Below are positions 17,701 to 26,838 of a DNA stretch of 64,000 nucleotides, one piece after another; positions within the stretch are counted from its first letter, which is position 1; the number at the start of each line of letters is the position of its first letter. Below the pieces are notes generated by a model. The model worked only from the letters and a program-made list of their open reading frames with translations. It made no database searches and was not told the origin of the DNA. Origin of the DNA: Fabrea salina (lineage: Eukaryota > Ciliophora > Heterotrichea > Heterotrichida > Fabreidae); NCBI GenBank assembly GCA_022984795.1, contig JALIHJ010000027.1, positions 62,001 through 126,000 of the forward strand, given 5' to 3'. The translations under genes and the position numbers were made by a program.

Positions 17701-17987
17701 TTGGGATTTGGTTTTTGATTTTAGGCATGCAGATCATCATGGTGCATTTTGGAAGCTACGCACTAAGCTGTCACTTGAATGGACTGACCTTTATCCAGTG
17801 GTTGATTTGCATAGGCTTTGCCGCTGTGGCTATTCCTTGGAGATTGTTGTTACTGCTGATTCCTAACAAGTGCTTCAAAGAATGGGGAAGGCAAGAAAGC
17901 GAGTCTGCTAGAATTGTTGAAATGGCGCGAAGAAAAAGCAGCGGTGGAAGTGCTCAACGCCGCCTAACACCTAAACCTCATCATTAA
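14721..17987 (+). CDS. Plasma-membrane type Ca2+-transporting P-ATPase (P2B, PMCA)
   Basis: 1088 residues. It pumps Ca2+ out of the cytosol (or into alveolar stores) at the cost of ATP. [20 protein letters not shown] is the helix-4 Ca-binding region. The phosphorylation site [13 protein letters not shown] has Asp at about residue 410. The hinge [20 protein letters not shown] is complete, and about ten membrane helices are visible. The actuator loop reads TGEN (217-220) in place of the usual TGES. An extra Cys-rich insertion ([11 protein letters not shown]) sits in the P/N domain. The C-terminal tail is short and basic ([13 protein letters not shown]), shorter than the animal calmodulin-binding tail, so regulation by calmodulin is uncertain. 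Only the tRNA-like genes and a 193 bp leader lie upstream. Confidence 0.96.
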   Translation: [1088 protein letters not shown]

Positions 17988-18023
17988 TCTATATCATTAC
18001 GTTTTGGTTAATCAGTAATTCCG

Positions 18024-18725
18024 ATGATGTTAATTCTTTCTAATATGAAATTTACTGAGCTTGTACAAGGTCCTAGAGAAAAGGCCAGGGGAATTAACTT
18101 GGGTGTAGATAACTCTGTTCGCGAGTGGGAGTACACAAGCTGTGACTTAGAAAATCAGCCTTTAAGTTATTGCAATAGAACAATCTGCGGATGCAACGAA
18201 GGTTATGGAAGGCTCAGTAAAGAACTGCAGCAACTAAAGCAAGAAAACGCTTTGCTCAAGAATGCACTCAAAGAGTATCAGTTAGGAGTTAGTAAGTTTC
18301 TGGGGAAATTAAAAGACACTTCTATTACTGATCTAGAAGGCCTCAGCAATCAAGTAGAAAAGTTGCTTGTGGAAAGAAGTTCAGCTTGGACTAGTTCAGA
18401 AGTGCTTAAAAAGAAACTTAAAGACCCTACTCAGGATTTAAATGCCTTTAAGCTTACTACAAGTGAAACTTATAAACTTGAAATACAGCCTACTCACAAC
18501 TACTATGCTCTCAAAAACGAACTGCTTAGTCAAGAACTAAGCCAAACTAAAACTGAGTTTGAAAAATACCAAAAAAACAACTATTTAATCAAAACCAATC
18601 TAACAAAGACCCTTAAAGAAGCCAACGAAAGGCTAAAGTTGCTAGAATCCAAGCAGCAACAAGAAGTTGACCAAAGCCAAGTGCTAAAAAGGTACCATAA
18701 TTTTGTTAAAAGGTTAAGTTCTTAG
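18024..18725 (+). CDS. Coiled-coil protein of unknown function
   Basis: 233 residues from the first of three in-frame ATGs (18024, 18027, 18045); the third could also be used. A Cys-containing N-terminal segment (ENQPLSYCNRTICGCNEGYG) is followed by coiled coil from about residue 70 to the end, broken near residue 135-165. No family is recognised. Its TAG stop ends one base before the stop of the convergent membrane-protein gene: zero bases lie between the two stop codons. Confidence 0.6.
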   Translation: MMLILSNMKFTELVQGPREKARGINLGVDNSVREWEYTSCDLENQPLSYCNRTICGCNEGYGRLSKELQQLKQENALLKNALKEYQLGVSKFLGKLKDTSITDLEGLSNQVEKLLVERSSAWTSSEVLKKKLKDPTQDLNAFKLTTSETYKLEIQPTHNYYALKNELLSQELSQTKTEFEKYQKNNYLIKTNLTKTLKEANERLKLLESKQQQEVDQSQVLKRYHNFVKRLSS

Positions 18726-19180
18726 TTAGCTTTTAGAGAGTAAAACAACTATGAAAATGATAAAGAAGATAAAAAAGACAATACAGCACGTCGGGCCTGA
18801 AGAGCGTGTTCTTACAGTTGGTGTGCAGCAATTATATTCACCAAAAGCCTGGAAAGAGTTTTGTCTTTCTTCAAATAAGTACCTAACTTCTTGACTGCTT
18901 AGTTTGATTAGCCAAAGGAACTCTTTCAAATTTGTTTCTCCTTCAAGAATGAGTCTGGCCTCCTCTTTAGATATTTTTTCGTAACAGTTCAAAGCAACTT
19001 CATTTTGGAACAACTCATAAAAGTCATCCGTGCTAATCAAAGTCCGATCTTCTAGTTCAATTAGTTCTTGGTCAATGGCTGCTTTTATGAGATCTATGCA
19101 GCCTCTTAGTTTAGTTGAGTCTTTTCCAGTAATTTCCTGCCAAGAGAAATATTAGCAATTAAAAAAAGAAACCAAACCAT
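18726..19180 (-). CDS. Small membrane protein, paralogue of the gene at 41422, with a disrupted 5' end
   Basis: The open frame 18726-19151 encodes about 142 residues with a C-terminal transmembrane helix (CCIVFFIFFIIFIVVLL). It is clearly related to the protein at 41422-41919: DDFYELFQNEVALNCYEKIS against EDFYGVFQEEIALNCLEKIS, and LFEERQNSFQAF against LFEERQQSFQTF. An ATG at 19180 opens a signal-peptide-like stretch (MVWFLFLIANISLG), but that frame is two bases off from the body at about 19137, and the body frame has a TAA just upstream. No standard 15-nt intron restores it. A 20-nt GC-AG segment (19137-19156) would, but is atypical. It is either a frameshift, a sequence error or an odd intron. 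Confidence 0.55.
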
Positions 19181-19217
19181 TATTTTACAGCTAAGTAAAT
19201 ATAGAGTCCTAGTGTAA

Positions 19218-19598
19218 TTATTTTAAAGCGAACTTTAGGTTTTGGATGAACTTGTAAGTTTCGTGTCTGCGGTTGAATTGAGGCTTAGCTTTTTGGTAGA
19301 GCTCAGAAGGGTTCTTCATCTTAAAGCCACAAGTAGTAGGGGGTTTTCCAAGACTGCTTCCTCGAAAAACTTTTGGTGAAGATAACTCAGGACTCGGTGA
19401 AAACAAGCCTTTTATCTCCGGAAGTTTTAATGTTCCTTCTCTTGGAGTGTTTTGGTCAAGTTCAAGACTTTTTTGAGGCAACTTGGCAAAAGACTTAGAG
19501 GACTTGTACTTAAACCCAGAGACGGACTTTAAGTTAGTAGGCTCTAGTCTTGGAGTGGTTATTGTTGACATATGTTTGCTTGAACTACTTCCTTTCAT
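19218..19598 (-). CDS. Small basic protein, unknown
   Basis: 126 residues, Ser/Pro/Lys-rich, without membrane segment or recognised domain; mostly predicted disordered. The C-terminus ETYKFIQNLKFALK could form a helix. Ciliate genomes contain many such short basic cytoskeletal proteins, but nothing here proves that role. The ATG at 19598 gives MKGSSSSKHM; the ATG nine codons later is an alternative. About 57 bp separate it from the next gene on the same strand. Confidence 0.55.
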   Translation of the reverse strand: MKGSSSSKHMSTITTPRLEPTNLKSVSGFKYKSSKSFAKLPQKSLELDQNTPREGTLKLPEIKGLFSPSPELSSPKVFRGSSLGKPPTTCGFKMKNPSELYQKAKPQFNRRHETYKFIQNLKFALK

Positions 19599-19655
19599 TA
19601 ATTATTATGCAATCAGAATTCATAGAGTTTTAATGTAACTTAGTTAGTAGTTGAA

Positions 19656-21062
19656 TTAAGTCCTCTGGGTTTTGGTCTTCCTAGTTGTAATGTTCCTAGA
19701 GGAACACTTGCTTGACTTGCAGCTCTGAGGAGCTATTTTGAAGTTAAAATCAGAAATCTTGTCTAATTTCTGAACTGACTTTTGGCTCCTAAGTCGGTTT
19801 GACTCTGACTTAAGGAACTCGTCTAGGAAAACAAAGTACCTCGAGTCGGGAGAAAGCCTTTTAGGAATCCCTGGGTGCCAACTGCCTAAGTTCCTTTGCT
19901 TTTCAGCGTTTTTCATAGCTTCGTAAATAGCTTTATCGTAGTTATTCTTTGGAATAGACTTAGTTAAACTCCTTCTAGAAAGTGGACTGAACTTAGGCAC
20001 TTGGGAGTGAGCTTTTTTGTGGTTGGCTTGTTTTGAGAGTTCAGAAGTGAATTGTTTGTGGAGTTTCTGAAGTTCTTGGTCGTTTTCTGAGTGCTTGTTT
20101 TCAAGCACTTTGATTATTTTCTCTAGGTCTGACCTGCTGCGACTGTTAATTTTTGAACTTGGGTTTAACTTGTGTTTGATTTCTTCAGCTCTTTTTTCTT
20201 TTTTAAAGGTTTTTTTGAGTATTTCAATGAAGTTACTGTAGCCTTCAGCATTAGGGGGTTTTTTACACGAGGTGCTGGATTGCTCTTTGGACTCTTTGGA
20301 CTCAAATGTTTCAGTTTCTAGAGTTTTAAGGTGTAGGTGAGTGTCCCTGTTCGAGGACTCGTTTATTTGCTTTACTTGTTGCAAGTCGTCGAACTTCATC
20401 ATAGCTCCGTAAGACTTTGGACTTTGAGCTTTTCTTCGAATTAAGTCAATTGTGTTTACGTACAAAAGGTGCATTTTGAATTGACTGTCAATAACTAAAT
20501 CAAATTCGAGTCTGAGTATTTTCATTCCACTGAACTGGTGGACAGCCTTTGCAAGGACTCCGCAAAACTCAAAGGAGTCCTCTCTGATTCTTTGGTTTTG
20601 GACTTGTTCTGAGTTCTCGTTTCCAATGTACTTACTGAAGATGTCGCAAGTGACTTGTCCGTTTTCAAGGTAACAACACACTTTAAATACCTTGGAGGGC
20701 TCGTGTATAGTGCTGAGGCACTTTATTACGTATCTAAGGTCTTGATTTAGGTTTTTGGTAGATACTATTTCTTCCACTTCAGATTTAAAAGCAACTTGGG
20801 TGTCTTTACTGAAGTACAAGTAAGCCACAGGCCTTGTATAGTCGTTCCGGTGAACTCCCAAAAGTCTAGTTTCGCTGAACTTTGCTATCAACTCAGGCGT
20901 GCTTTTAACTTCTTTCTTAGTTCGAGTTACATAGCCACTTGAGTTAGTGCAGTACACAGAGCTCACTTTGTTGCCTCTGCAAACTGCTGTTTCTAAGATA
21001 CTTAGTTGAACTGAATTTTTCCCAAGGCTCGAAAGTAACCAATTGTAGTCTCTAACTTCCAT
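19656..21062 (-). CDS. Unrecognised 468-residue protein
   Basis: 468 residues. The N-terminal part (about 1-215) is mixed alpha/beta with regularly spaced hydrophobic strands (VFKVCCYLENGQVTCDIF, LRLEFDLVIDSQFKMHLLYV) and looks folded. The C-terminal half is Lys/Ser-rich with helices (a coiled coil near LEKIIKVLENKH) and a basic, disordered end. The arrangement is compatible with a cytoskeletal or basal-body protein but I cannot name a family. It begins 18 bp from the end of DRC7, same strand. Confidence 0.6.
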   Translation of the reverse strand: MEVRDYNWLLSSLGKNSVQLSILETAVCRGNKVSSVYCTNSSGYVTRTKKEVKSTPELIAKFSETRLLGVHRNDYTRPVAYLYFSKDTQVAFKSEVEEIVSTKNLNQDLRYVIKCLSTIHEPSKVFKVCCYLENGQVTCDIFSKYIGNENSEQVQNQRIREDSFEFCGVLAKAVHQFSGMKILRLEFDLVIDSQFKMHLLYVNTIDLIRRKAQSPKSYGAMMKFDDLQQVKQINESSNRDTHLHLKTLETETFESKESKEQSSTSCKKPPNAEGYSNFIEILKKTFKKEKRAEEIKHKLNPSSKINSRSRSDLEKIIKVLENKHSENDQELQKLHKQFTSELSKQANHKKAHSQVPKFSPLSRRSLTKSIPKNNYDKAIYEAMKNAEKQRNLGSWHPGIPKRLSPDSRYFVFLDEFLKSESNRLRSQKSVQKLDKISDFNFKIAPQSCKSSKCSSRNITTRKTKTQRT

Positions 21063-21080
21063 ATTTAAATTAGTACTTTA

Positions 21081-23621
21081 CTAGTCTCTTTTAAAGTTTT
21101 GGTTTGCAGCAGCCAGAATAGGTTCTTGGTCTAGTTTTTCACACATTTTAGTGTATTTTTCAACGGACTGTTCGTGGTGTTTATCCACTCTTTCTCTAAG
21201 TATGTCGATCCTAAAGTTGATTTCTCTCATAAACTCATCGTGTGCTCTTTGTTCTTCAGGTGTCACATGGTCACCTTTTTTGGCGAACCTGGTGGTTTCT
21301 TCTTTGTACTTTCTTTCTTCAGCTTCTAAACTCTTTTTAATGATGTCAGCTCTGATGAACATTCTTTCCCTGAGTGTCCTCAAAACTTCATCCCTGACTT
21401 CTTCAGCTTCTTGGGCGTTTAAGTTCCTGTTTTCGTAGTTAAGTTTCTTTAGGACTGGAGTTAAGTAGTCTATGTCAGCTTCTTCTGAAGTTTTCTGTTC
21501 TTCAGCTGCTTCTTCTTGTTTGTTCCTTTTTTCACGTGCTCTGTCGTAAATGGCTTTTTCTATGAAACCTTTGGACAAGGCTACTTCTACCGCGTTGTTC
21601 TTCCTCAAAGCTGCCCACTCGGCTTCTTGTTCTTTGTACTTTTCGTTTTCTTGTTTAAGAGTGTTTTCCATAGCTTTGATTCCTGCGTAACAAGCTTTTT
21701 CCATGTCAGAAAAGTACTGCAGGTGCTGGGCCCGTGCCTCGTCAATATCTTCTTCGCGTTCGTGCCCGTCTGCTAGTTTGCCAAGCACAGTAAAGTCTTC
21801 TCGGTTGATTTCTTCGACTTTGCGTTTGATGCTTCCAGGTTCGTAGTGGTAATACACAAAGACTTTTTTCTTCTGCATGTCAAAAATCACTTTTTCGATC
21901 CTACTGCCTTTGGGCTTATCAGGGTTCTTTTCGAACTTAGCTGTCATCTTGGTAATCACTACTTTGTCTCCCAAGCTGTAGTCTCGTGGAGTAGGCTGCC
22001 GTTTAACTATGTTCCAGCTTCTGTAAATCATGTAATCGTCTCTGTCTTGGAAGTACTCACGTGTTTTTTCGCCGTAAACTTCTTCTCTTCTCATAAGTTT
22101 GTCTACGTTCCTAGTGGGGTAGAATATTGTTATTTTGGACTTACTGTCGATTTCAACTATTTGCTTCCAGTGAAAAGGACACCCTGGGGCGAAGTCATGC
22201 ACAGTTTTAAACTCTAAAGGGAACCTGCGCCTAATTGCTAGTTTGTCTACTCTTTTGTCGTAGTAGTTCCGCATTTCTTTGATAAGGTGTCTTTTGTAGT
22301 CGTGGTAAAAAGTAATCCTCATGATTAGTCCATCAAACTGAGTGTAGTCCGCAAAGTGCTCAACTTTGCATCTTTCGTAAAACAGAGTTTTTTCCCCCAA
22401 AGGCGTTTTTTGGGCGTAAACGTCTTTGTCAATCCTTAGTTTGGGGCACCAAGGAGGAGGCAGGTCCAGGACTCTTTCGATCTTTTTATAGTAGCCGTCG
22501 CTGCCCATCTCGTCAGGTATGGGTTTGAGGTCTTCCATAGCTCCTTCTTCGTTTTCTTCGTCTAAGTTTTCGGACTTCTTGGTTTCTTTGGAGTCGGTGT
22601 TAAACATCACGTACTCCCAGTCTTCCCCATTGTAGAACTCGTAGTTTACTTCGCCTACTGCTTTGCTTTCGAACATGTGAATCCAGAAGTTTTTGTCGCT
22701 CCACACAAAGCTAATGTTTTCGTAAACAGGTTCTTCTTGGGCTGCGATTTCTTCAACAGTGTAGGTTTGGGCAGTTGTGGGTTCTATGAAAAAGGCTTCT
22801 TCGATGCCTCGCTTTCCTTCTTTAACGAGTACCCAGCAGTGGAGTCTGTTGCCTTTCCAAGGATCTGGAGGCAGGATTTCGGGGGAATCGTCGTCAATGG
22901 TGTTTTCTATGTACTCTTTGAGCTTTTTTTCTTCTTCTTCTTTTTCGTGCTTTTTTTTGAGGAACTCAGAAATCAAAGGCGGTTTCACTGGAATCTCCCA
23001 CTCTTCTTCTGGGTTCTGTTCAGGGACTTCTGATGTTTCCGGCTTTTCAGTTTCTTGAACTTCAAAAGGACACTTAATCCGCGTTTGGTCGCGTGTAGTT
23101 ATGGCTCTGCAGGCGTGCCCGTGCACACAATAAGCGTCGTAACCGGCTCCTATAAGAATAGAACACAAAGCAATTGCAAGGTCAAAACAGTCTCCGTACT
23201 GCCACTCCAGAACGTTAGAAGGCGAAGGAATTGTAACTGGGAAGGCGTCTGGGGGGTCAAGTTCTTCGTACTGTATAAAGTTGGCAACGAACTCAGCGCA
23301 CTTTTGCCATTCGTTCAGTTCTATGTAAGGGAGTTGGGTAGGGCGCATAGTAGTGCATATGAACTTTTGCACTCCGCACTCGTTTTTGGGGTAAAGAAGT
23401 AATTCTCGGTGGGCGAAGTCTTTGTAGACTAGCCTGAACTGGCGTTCGTAGCTTTTGACATGCTCCAGTACCTGCGTTTCTTTTGCTGAGTTTTCTTTGT
23501 AGCACAACTGGGTATTTTCTTGCTTAGCGAACTTAATGCATTTGGCTTGTTTTTGGGAAACTAAGGAGCCTTGGTTATGGCTCATAAGGGAGTAGTCTAA
23601 GTATTGATTAGGAACTGCCAT
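21081..23621 (-). CDS. DRC7: Dynein regulatory complex subunit 7 (CCDC135)
   Basis: 846 residues, close to the human protein (874). DRC7 is part of the nexin-dynein regulatory complex linking doublet microtubules in motile cilia. A transglutaminase-like (inactive peptidase fold) segment lies at about residues 130-175, with EWQYGDCFDLAIALCSILIG and GYDAYCVHGHACR. It is followed by acidic low-complexity sequence (about 205-245) and the conserved RLHCWVLVKEGKRG and FFIEPTT blocks. The C-terminal third is a long coiled coil. The Cys/His arrangement of the domain is kept. The ATG gives MAVPNQYLDYS and is 63 bp from the divergent gene. Confidence 0.92.
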   Translation of the reverse strand: MAVPNQYLDYSLMSHNQGSLVSQKQAKCIKFAKQENTQLCYKENSAKETQVLEHVKSYERQFRLVYKDFAHRELLLYPKNECGVQKFICTTMRPTQLPYIELNEWQKCAEFVANFIQYEELDPPDAFPVTIPSPSNVLEWQYGDCFDLAIALCSILIGAGYDAYCVHGHACRAITTRDQTRIKCPFEVQETEKPETSEVPEQNPEEEWEIPVKPPLISEFLKKKHEKEEEEKKLKEYIENTIDDDSPEILPPDPWKGNRLHCWVLVKEGKRGIEEAFFIEPTTAQTYTVEEIAAQEEPVYENISFVWSDKNFWIHMFESKAVGEVNYEFYNGEDWEYVMFNTDSKETKKSENLDEENEEGAMEDLKPIPDEMGSDGYYKKIERVLDLPPPWCPKLRIDKDVYAQKTPLGEKTLFYERCKVEHFADYTQFDGLIMRITFYHDYKRHLIKEMRNYYDKRVDKLAIRRRFPLEFKTVHDFAPGCPFHWKQIVEIDSKSKITIFYPTRNVDKLMRREEVYGEKTREYFQDRDDYMIYRSWNIVKRQPTPRDYSLGDKVVITKMTAKFEKNPDKPKGSRIEKVIFDMQKKKVFVYYHYEPGSIKRKVEEINREDFTVLGKLADGHEREEDIDEARAQHLQYFSDMEKACYAGIKAMENTLKQENEKYKEQEAEWAALRKNNAVEVALSKGFIEKAIYDRAREKRNKQEEAAEEQKTSEEADIDYLTPVLKKLNYENRNLNAQEAEEVRDEVLRTLRERMFIRADIIKKSLEAEERKYKEETTRFAKKGDHVTPEEQRAHDEFMREINFRIDILRERVDKHHEQSVEKYTKMCEKLDQEPILAAANQNFKRD

Positions 23622-23684
23622 TTTAAGTTATGATAACAGCATCATGCAAACTTTTCAAGTGTTCATTTTTGAAATAAATTTAAG

Positions 23685-26168
23685 ATGCCAGCTTGGGAAG
23701 CCGTTGGAATAACGATAAGTTTAGTCTCACTGACTATTTCTATTGGTACTTTGCTTATGACGCTCAAAACAGCAAAGGTTTTGAGGGACATTTACTTGCT
23801 GCAAACTTTCAACTTGGATTGGCGGCAAAGCAACTTTGAAAGGAACCCTTACTACAAAGAAATCTGTAAAGTTATAATTCCTATTTATGGCATGAGCAAA
23901 TATAAAAGAGTGCAGTATGACTTGCCTCCTTCTGGGAACGTGTTTTTAGCAGCTAGTTACTTGTGCTTGATTTGGGTGCTTAATTTAGTTTGGGTTTTGA
24001 GTTTCCAGGAACTAGACATTATTGGGGCAGTCGTCAGTGCTGTTGTGTGTTCTTTAATTTCTTGTTGCATGTGTTTGCTGTTTCACAAAGCATTTTTAGC
24101 TAGTTTCAACACTAGACACCAAGACTCTTTGGAAAACCTCAAACTCCACGGAAAAGCACTTGAAACCTTTGTGCTCTTACTTAGTGTTTTGGTGAGTTTA
24201 GGCACCTGGTGGAGTTTGTATGCTTCCCACAGTAACTCTGAAGAACTCCTGGAGTTTTCTTTCTACCACTTTTTGATTTCTGCTGCTTTGGACATACCAC
24301 TGCGCTTACTCGTAGGGCTGGTTGTGCTTTGGTTCAGACTGATGCCTAACTACGAAATGGTTTACTTTCCTTTGCCTTTGGGCGTCTCGCCTAAAGACCT
24401 TCCTTTGTATACAAAAAGTCCTGTTAGAGAAGAAGACGACTTCAGACAAAGCAACTCTTTATCTGACTACCCCGAAATCAACTCTCCACTTAGAGGCACT
24501 TTTAATTCAGGAAAAAGCTATCCAGACTACTCAAGAGGCCTGGACAACACCGACTTACTTAACCAAGACCGCTCTATTACTAGAGTCAACAGGTCGCCTC
24601 CTAAGTTGAACTTGGACTTACTTGAAGAAAGGAAAGACAGTGAAGACACTATAGCTACTCACCAAGAGTCTTCTTTCAGAGAGCCTTTTGAAGAACCTTG
24701 CGAATTCCCTTCTACACCTCAGCCTGTGGATCCTTGTGAGTTCTACTCTCCTTCCCCGCCTATGAACAACAGCCCTATAAAGCTGCCTGCTATCACTAAA
24801 AACAACATTAAGTTCACCCTGTCAAGAGTGGAGTCCAGTGACTCCGAAGAAGAGTCTTTTGAAAGCAGTAAGTCACTTGAGCTCTCCAAAGGAGACTTCG
24901 AGCAGCCTGTCTACGAAACTTCTCAAGACTTAGGTCCCTTTGGGAACTGCTCGCGCATTTCGCACTCTAAGAACCAAGACACCTTTGAACCTTTTATTGA
25001 AGAAAACCCAATCAGAACTCTTAACACTGAAGAAAGCAAGCAAAGCCACAACGAAGTGCCAAACAGAATCCAAGAAGAAGAAAGCTTCTACGACTGTCCA
25101 GAACCTGAAAACCCTGAACTCGAGAGCCAGGGTTTCCTTTGTTTAGAAGAAAGCCAAGAAGAACACCCCAGCAAAGTCATAAAAGAAAACTTCTACAAAA
25201 TCAAAGAAGACCAACAACAAGACAAACTCAAAGCTGAGAAACTAGAAATAGAAACTCCTCAAGAAAACACCCTCAAAAGCCACCTTCTAGAGTCCAAAGA
25301 AAGTTCTAAAGAAGTATTTGGAACAAAAGAACTCAGCAGTTTAGAAAGACCTGAGTTTTCTTCCAACCAAACGCCTTCTGAGGGCTCTTCCTGCAAACAA
25401 GAAACTCCATCCATCTTCCAAAACAGAGAAAACGTAAACAGACTCTCTATCAACAAAGTCTCTAAGTTCCCAGAAAAACCCAAAAACACCATCAACCACT
25501 TCTTTGGCGAAGAAACTCCTTGCGAAGAAATCCCAGAAATCCTCAGAAAACCTTCTTCCAAAAAATCCCGGAACACCAGAATAGGCCACTTTCTCAAACA
25601 AGACACCATAGACATTTACCAAAGACCCACTGAAAAGACTTACAACAGGTCTGGTTCTGTTCCTAACAAAAGGGGCAAGTCCAGACCCTCCACCCAAAGA
25701 GAACAGTCTTTCGAAGAAAGGGGAATTTTCCAGCCACCAAACACTTCTTTGATCCAGAAAAAAGTGCCTTTTTCCGAAGACAAACCCCAAAAACCACCTT
25801 TAGAAGCCAACATCAAAAGAGGGAACCGAGCTTTACTCAAGTACGTAGGCGAAATGATTACTCACAAAGAAGAAGAAAAAAAACCTAGGCCCAAACCCAA
25901 GTCAAGGTCTTCTACCAGAAAAAAGAAGCAGTACGAGTACACTCCTTACACCCAAGACCTTTCTTCCCTGCAACTAGAGGACTCAGGCCCTTTCCAAGAA
26001 GAAGTGCGCCTAGCTGTTGGTGTTTTCACACAAAAACAAAAGAAAAAACTCAACGATATTTCTAACATCTACTCGCGTGGATCCGGAAGAGTCCACATTA
26101 AAAAGCCCAACAAAAAAGAAAACTCCTTGTCTCCTTCTAAGTCAGAACACTTCTTCAAACAAGATTAA
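23685..26168 (+). CDS. Multi-pass membrane protein with a long disordered C-terminus
   Basis: 827 residues, not recognised. About five hydrophobic helices lie in the first 230 residues (GITISLVSLTISIGTLLM; ASYLCLIWVLNLVWVLSF; VVSAVVCSLISCCMCLLF; ETFVLLLSVLVSLGTWWSL; and a last one with RLLVGLVVLWFRL). The remaining 600 residues are polar, Ser/Glu/Lys/Pro-rich and mostly disordered, finishing in a strongly basic tail. No pore or transporter motif is visible. The large cytosolic tail suggests an anchor or scaffold at a membrane, which is an inference. Its stop is 1 bp from that of the convergent Sec22 gene. Confidence 0.65.
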   Translation: MPAWEAVGITISLVSLTISIGTLLMTLKTAKVLRDIYLLQTFNLDWRQSNFERNPYYKEICKVIIPIYGMSKYKRVQYDLPPSGNVFLAASYLCLIWVLNLVWVLSFQELDIIGAVVSAVVCSLISCCMCLLFHKAFLASFNTRHQDSLENLKLHGKALETFVLLLSVLVSLGTWWSLYASHSNSEELLEFSFYHFLISAALDIPLRLLVGLVVLWFRLMPNYEMVYFPLPLGVSPKDLPLYTKSPVREEDDFRQSNSLSDYPEINSPLRGTFNSGKSYPDYSRGLDNTDLLNQDRSITRVNRSPPKLNLDLLEERKDSEDTIATHQESSFREPFEEPCEFPSTPQPVDPCEFYSPSPPMNNSPIKLPAITKNNIKFTLSRVESSDSEEESFESSKSLELSKGDFEQPVYETSQDLGPFGNCSRISHSKNQDTFEPFIEENPIRTLNTEESKQSHNEVPNRIQEEESFYDCPEPENPELESQGFLCLEESQEEHPSKVIKENFYKIKEDQQQDKLKAEKLEIETPQENTLKSHLLESKESSKEVFGTKELSSLERPEFSSNQTPSEGSSCKQETPSIFQNRENVNRLSINKVSKFPEKPKNTINHFFGEETPCEEIPEILRKPSSKKSRNTRIGHFLKQDTIDIYQRPTEKTYNRSGSVPNKRGKSRPSTQREQSFEERGIFQPPNTSLIQKKVPFSEDKPQKPPLEANIKRGNRALLKYVGEMITHKEEEKKPRPKPKSRSSTRKKKQYEYTPYTQDLSSLQLEDSGPFQEEVRLAVGVFTQKQKKKLNDISNIYSRGSGRVHIKKPNKKENSLSPSKSEHFFKQD

Positions 26169-26169
26169 C

Positions 26170-26838
26170 TTAAAAAAATTTGTAATAAAGTCCAATAATG
26201 ACAATACTTCCTACTGCAATACCCAATCCGTATTTCCTAAGCCACATGTTCAAGTTAAGTTGTTTGGCTTTGCCTGCAAAGTCTTCAGAGCCAGACTTGA
26301 GTTTATGAGCCATTTCTTGTATTTCGCCTAGACTTTTGTCCCGTTCCAGGAGTGCGTTGATGTTTTGTTTCATAATGGACCTTACGTCTTCTAGTTCTTT
26401 GTGGACGTCTGCCATGTCTTGGCTGGGGTTGAGGTACCTTTGTCTGAGTTTCTTAATTTGTCTGTCAAACTTCAAAAAGTAGTAAGGCCGCTCAATAGTT
26501 TCTATTTTGGACCTGTAGTCTACACTTTCTCCCGAGCCCCAGTGTTTCTTCAGTTCCTCCAAAAAGCCTGATATCACCTCGTCCAGAAAGGCCAAAGCTA
26601 ACTTTTTGGGGTACTTGGACTCTGCACACGTCAGAAAACACACTCCGTCTGAGATTTTGTAGTAAAAGTTGTGCTTAAGCTCTGTTTCGAGTACACAGGC
26701 TTCAGGGGCTCGGTTGAGTTTTTTCATTATCTTTTTGGCAAGCGTTTTCAGTTCGAAGTTTTCCCTTTGAAGGTCTTCGTAGGTTTCACACAGCATGAGT
26801 CCATCAGACACTCTGCCTATGAATGTTAACTTCGGCAT
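26170..26838 (-). CDS. SEC22: Sec22-type R-SNARE
   Basis: 222 residues from the ATG at 26838, matching the 215 of animal Sec22b; an ATG five codons upstream is not used. The longin domain covers residues 1-125 (MPKLTFIGRVSDGLML; YYKISDGVCFLTCAESKYPKK, shown here in pieces; RPYYFLKFD). The SNARE motif is at about 138-195, with VHKELEDVRSIMKQNINALLE and the central Arg in LLERDKS. A C-terminal transmembrane anchor (GLGIAVGSIVIIGLYY) follows. Sec22 drives ER-Golgi vesicle fusion. The stop is 1 bp from the convergent gene's stop. Confidence 0.9.
   Translation of the reverse strand: MPKLTFIGRVSDGLMLCETYEDLQRENFELKTLAKKIMKKLNRAPEACVLETELKHNFYYKISDGVCFLTCAESKYPKKLALAFLDEVISGFLEELKKHWGSGESVDYRSKIETIERPYYFLKFDRQIKKLRQRYLNPSQDMADVHKELEDVRSIMKQNINALLERDKSLGEIQEMAHKLKSGSEDFAGKAKQLNLNMWLRKYGLGIAVGSIVIIGLYYKFF

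Noticed and set aside
18726-19040. Short gene beginning at MISTDD on the minus strand
   Set aside because: The first codon would be TTG, and the paralogue at 41422 shows that the protein continues further upstream.
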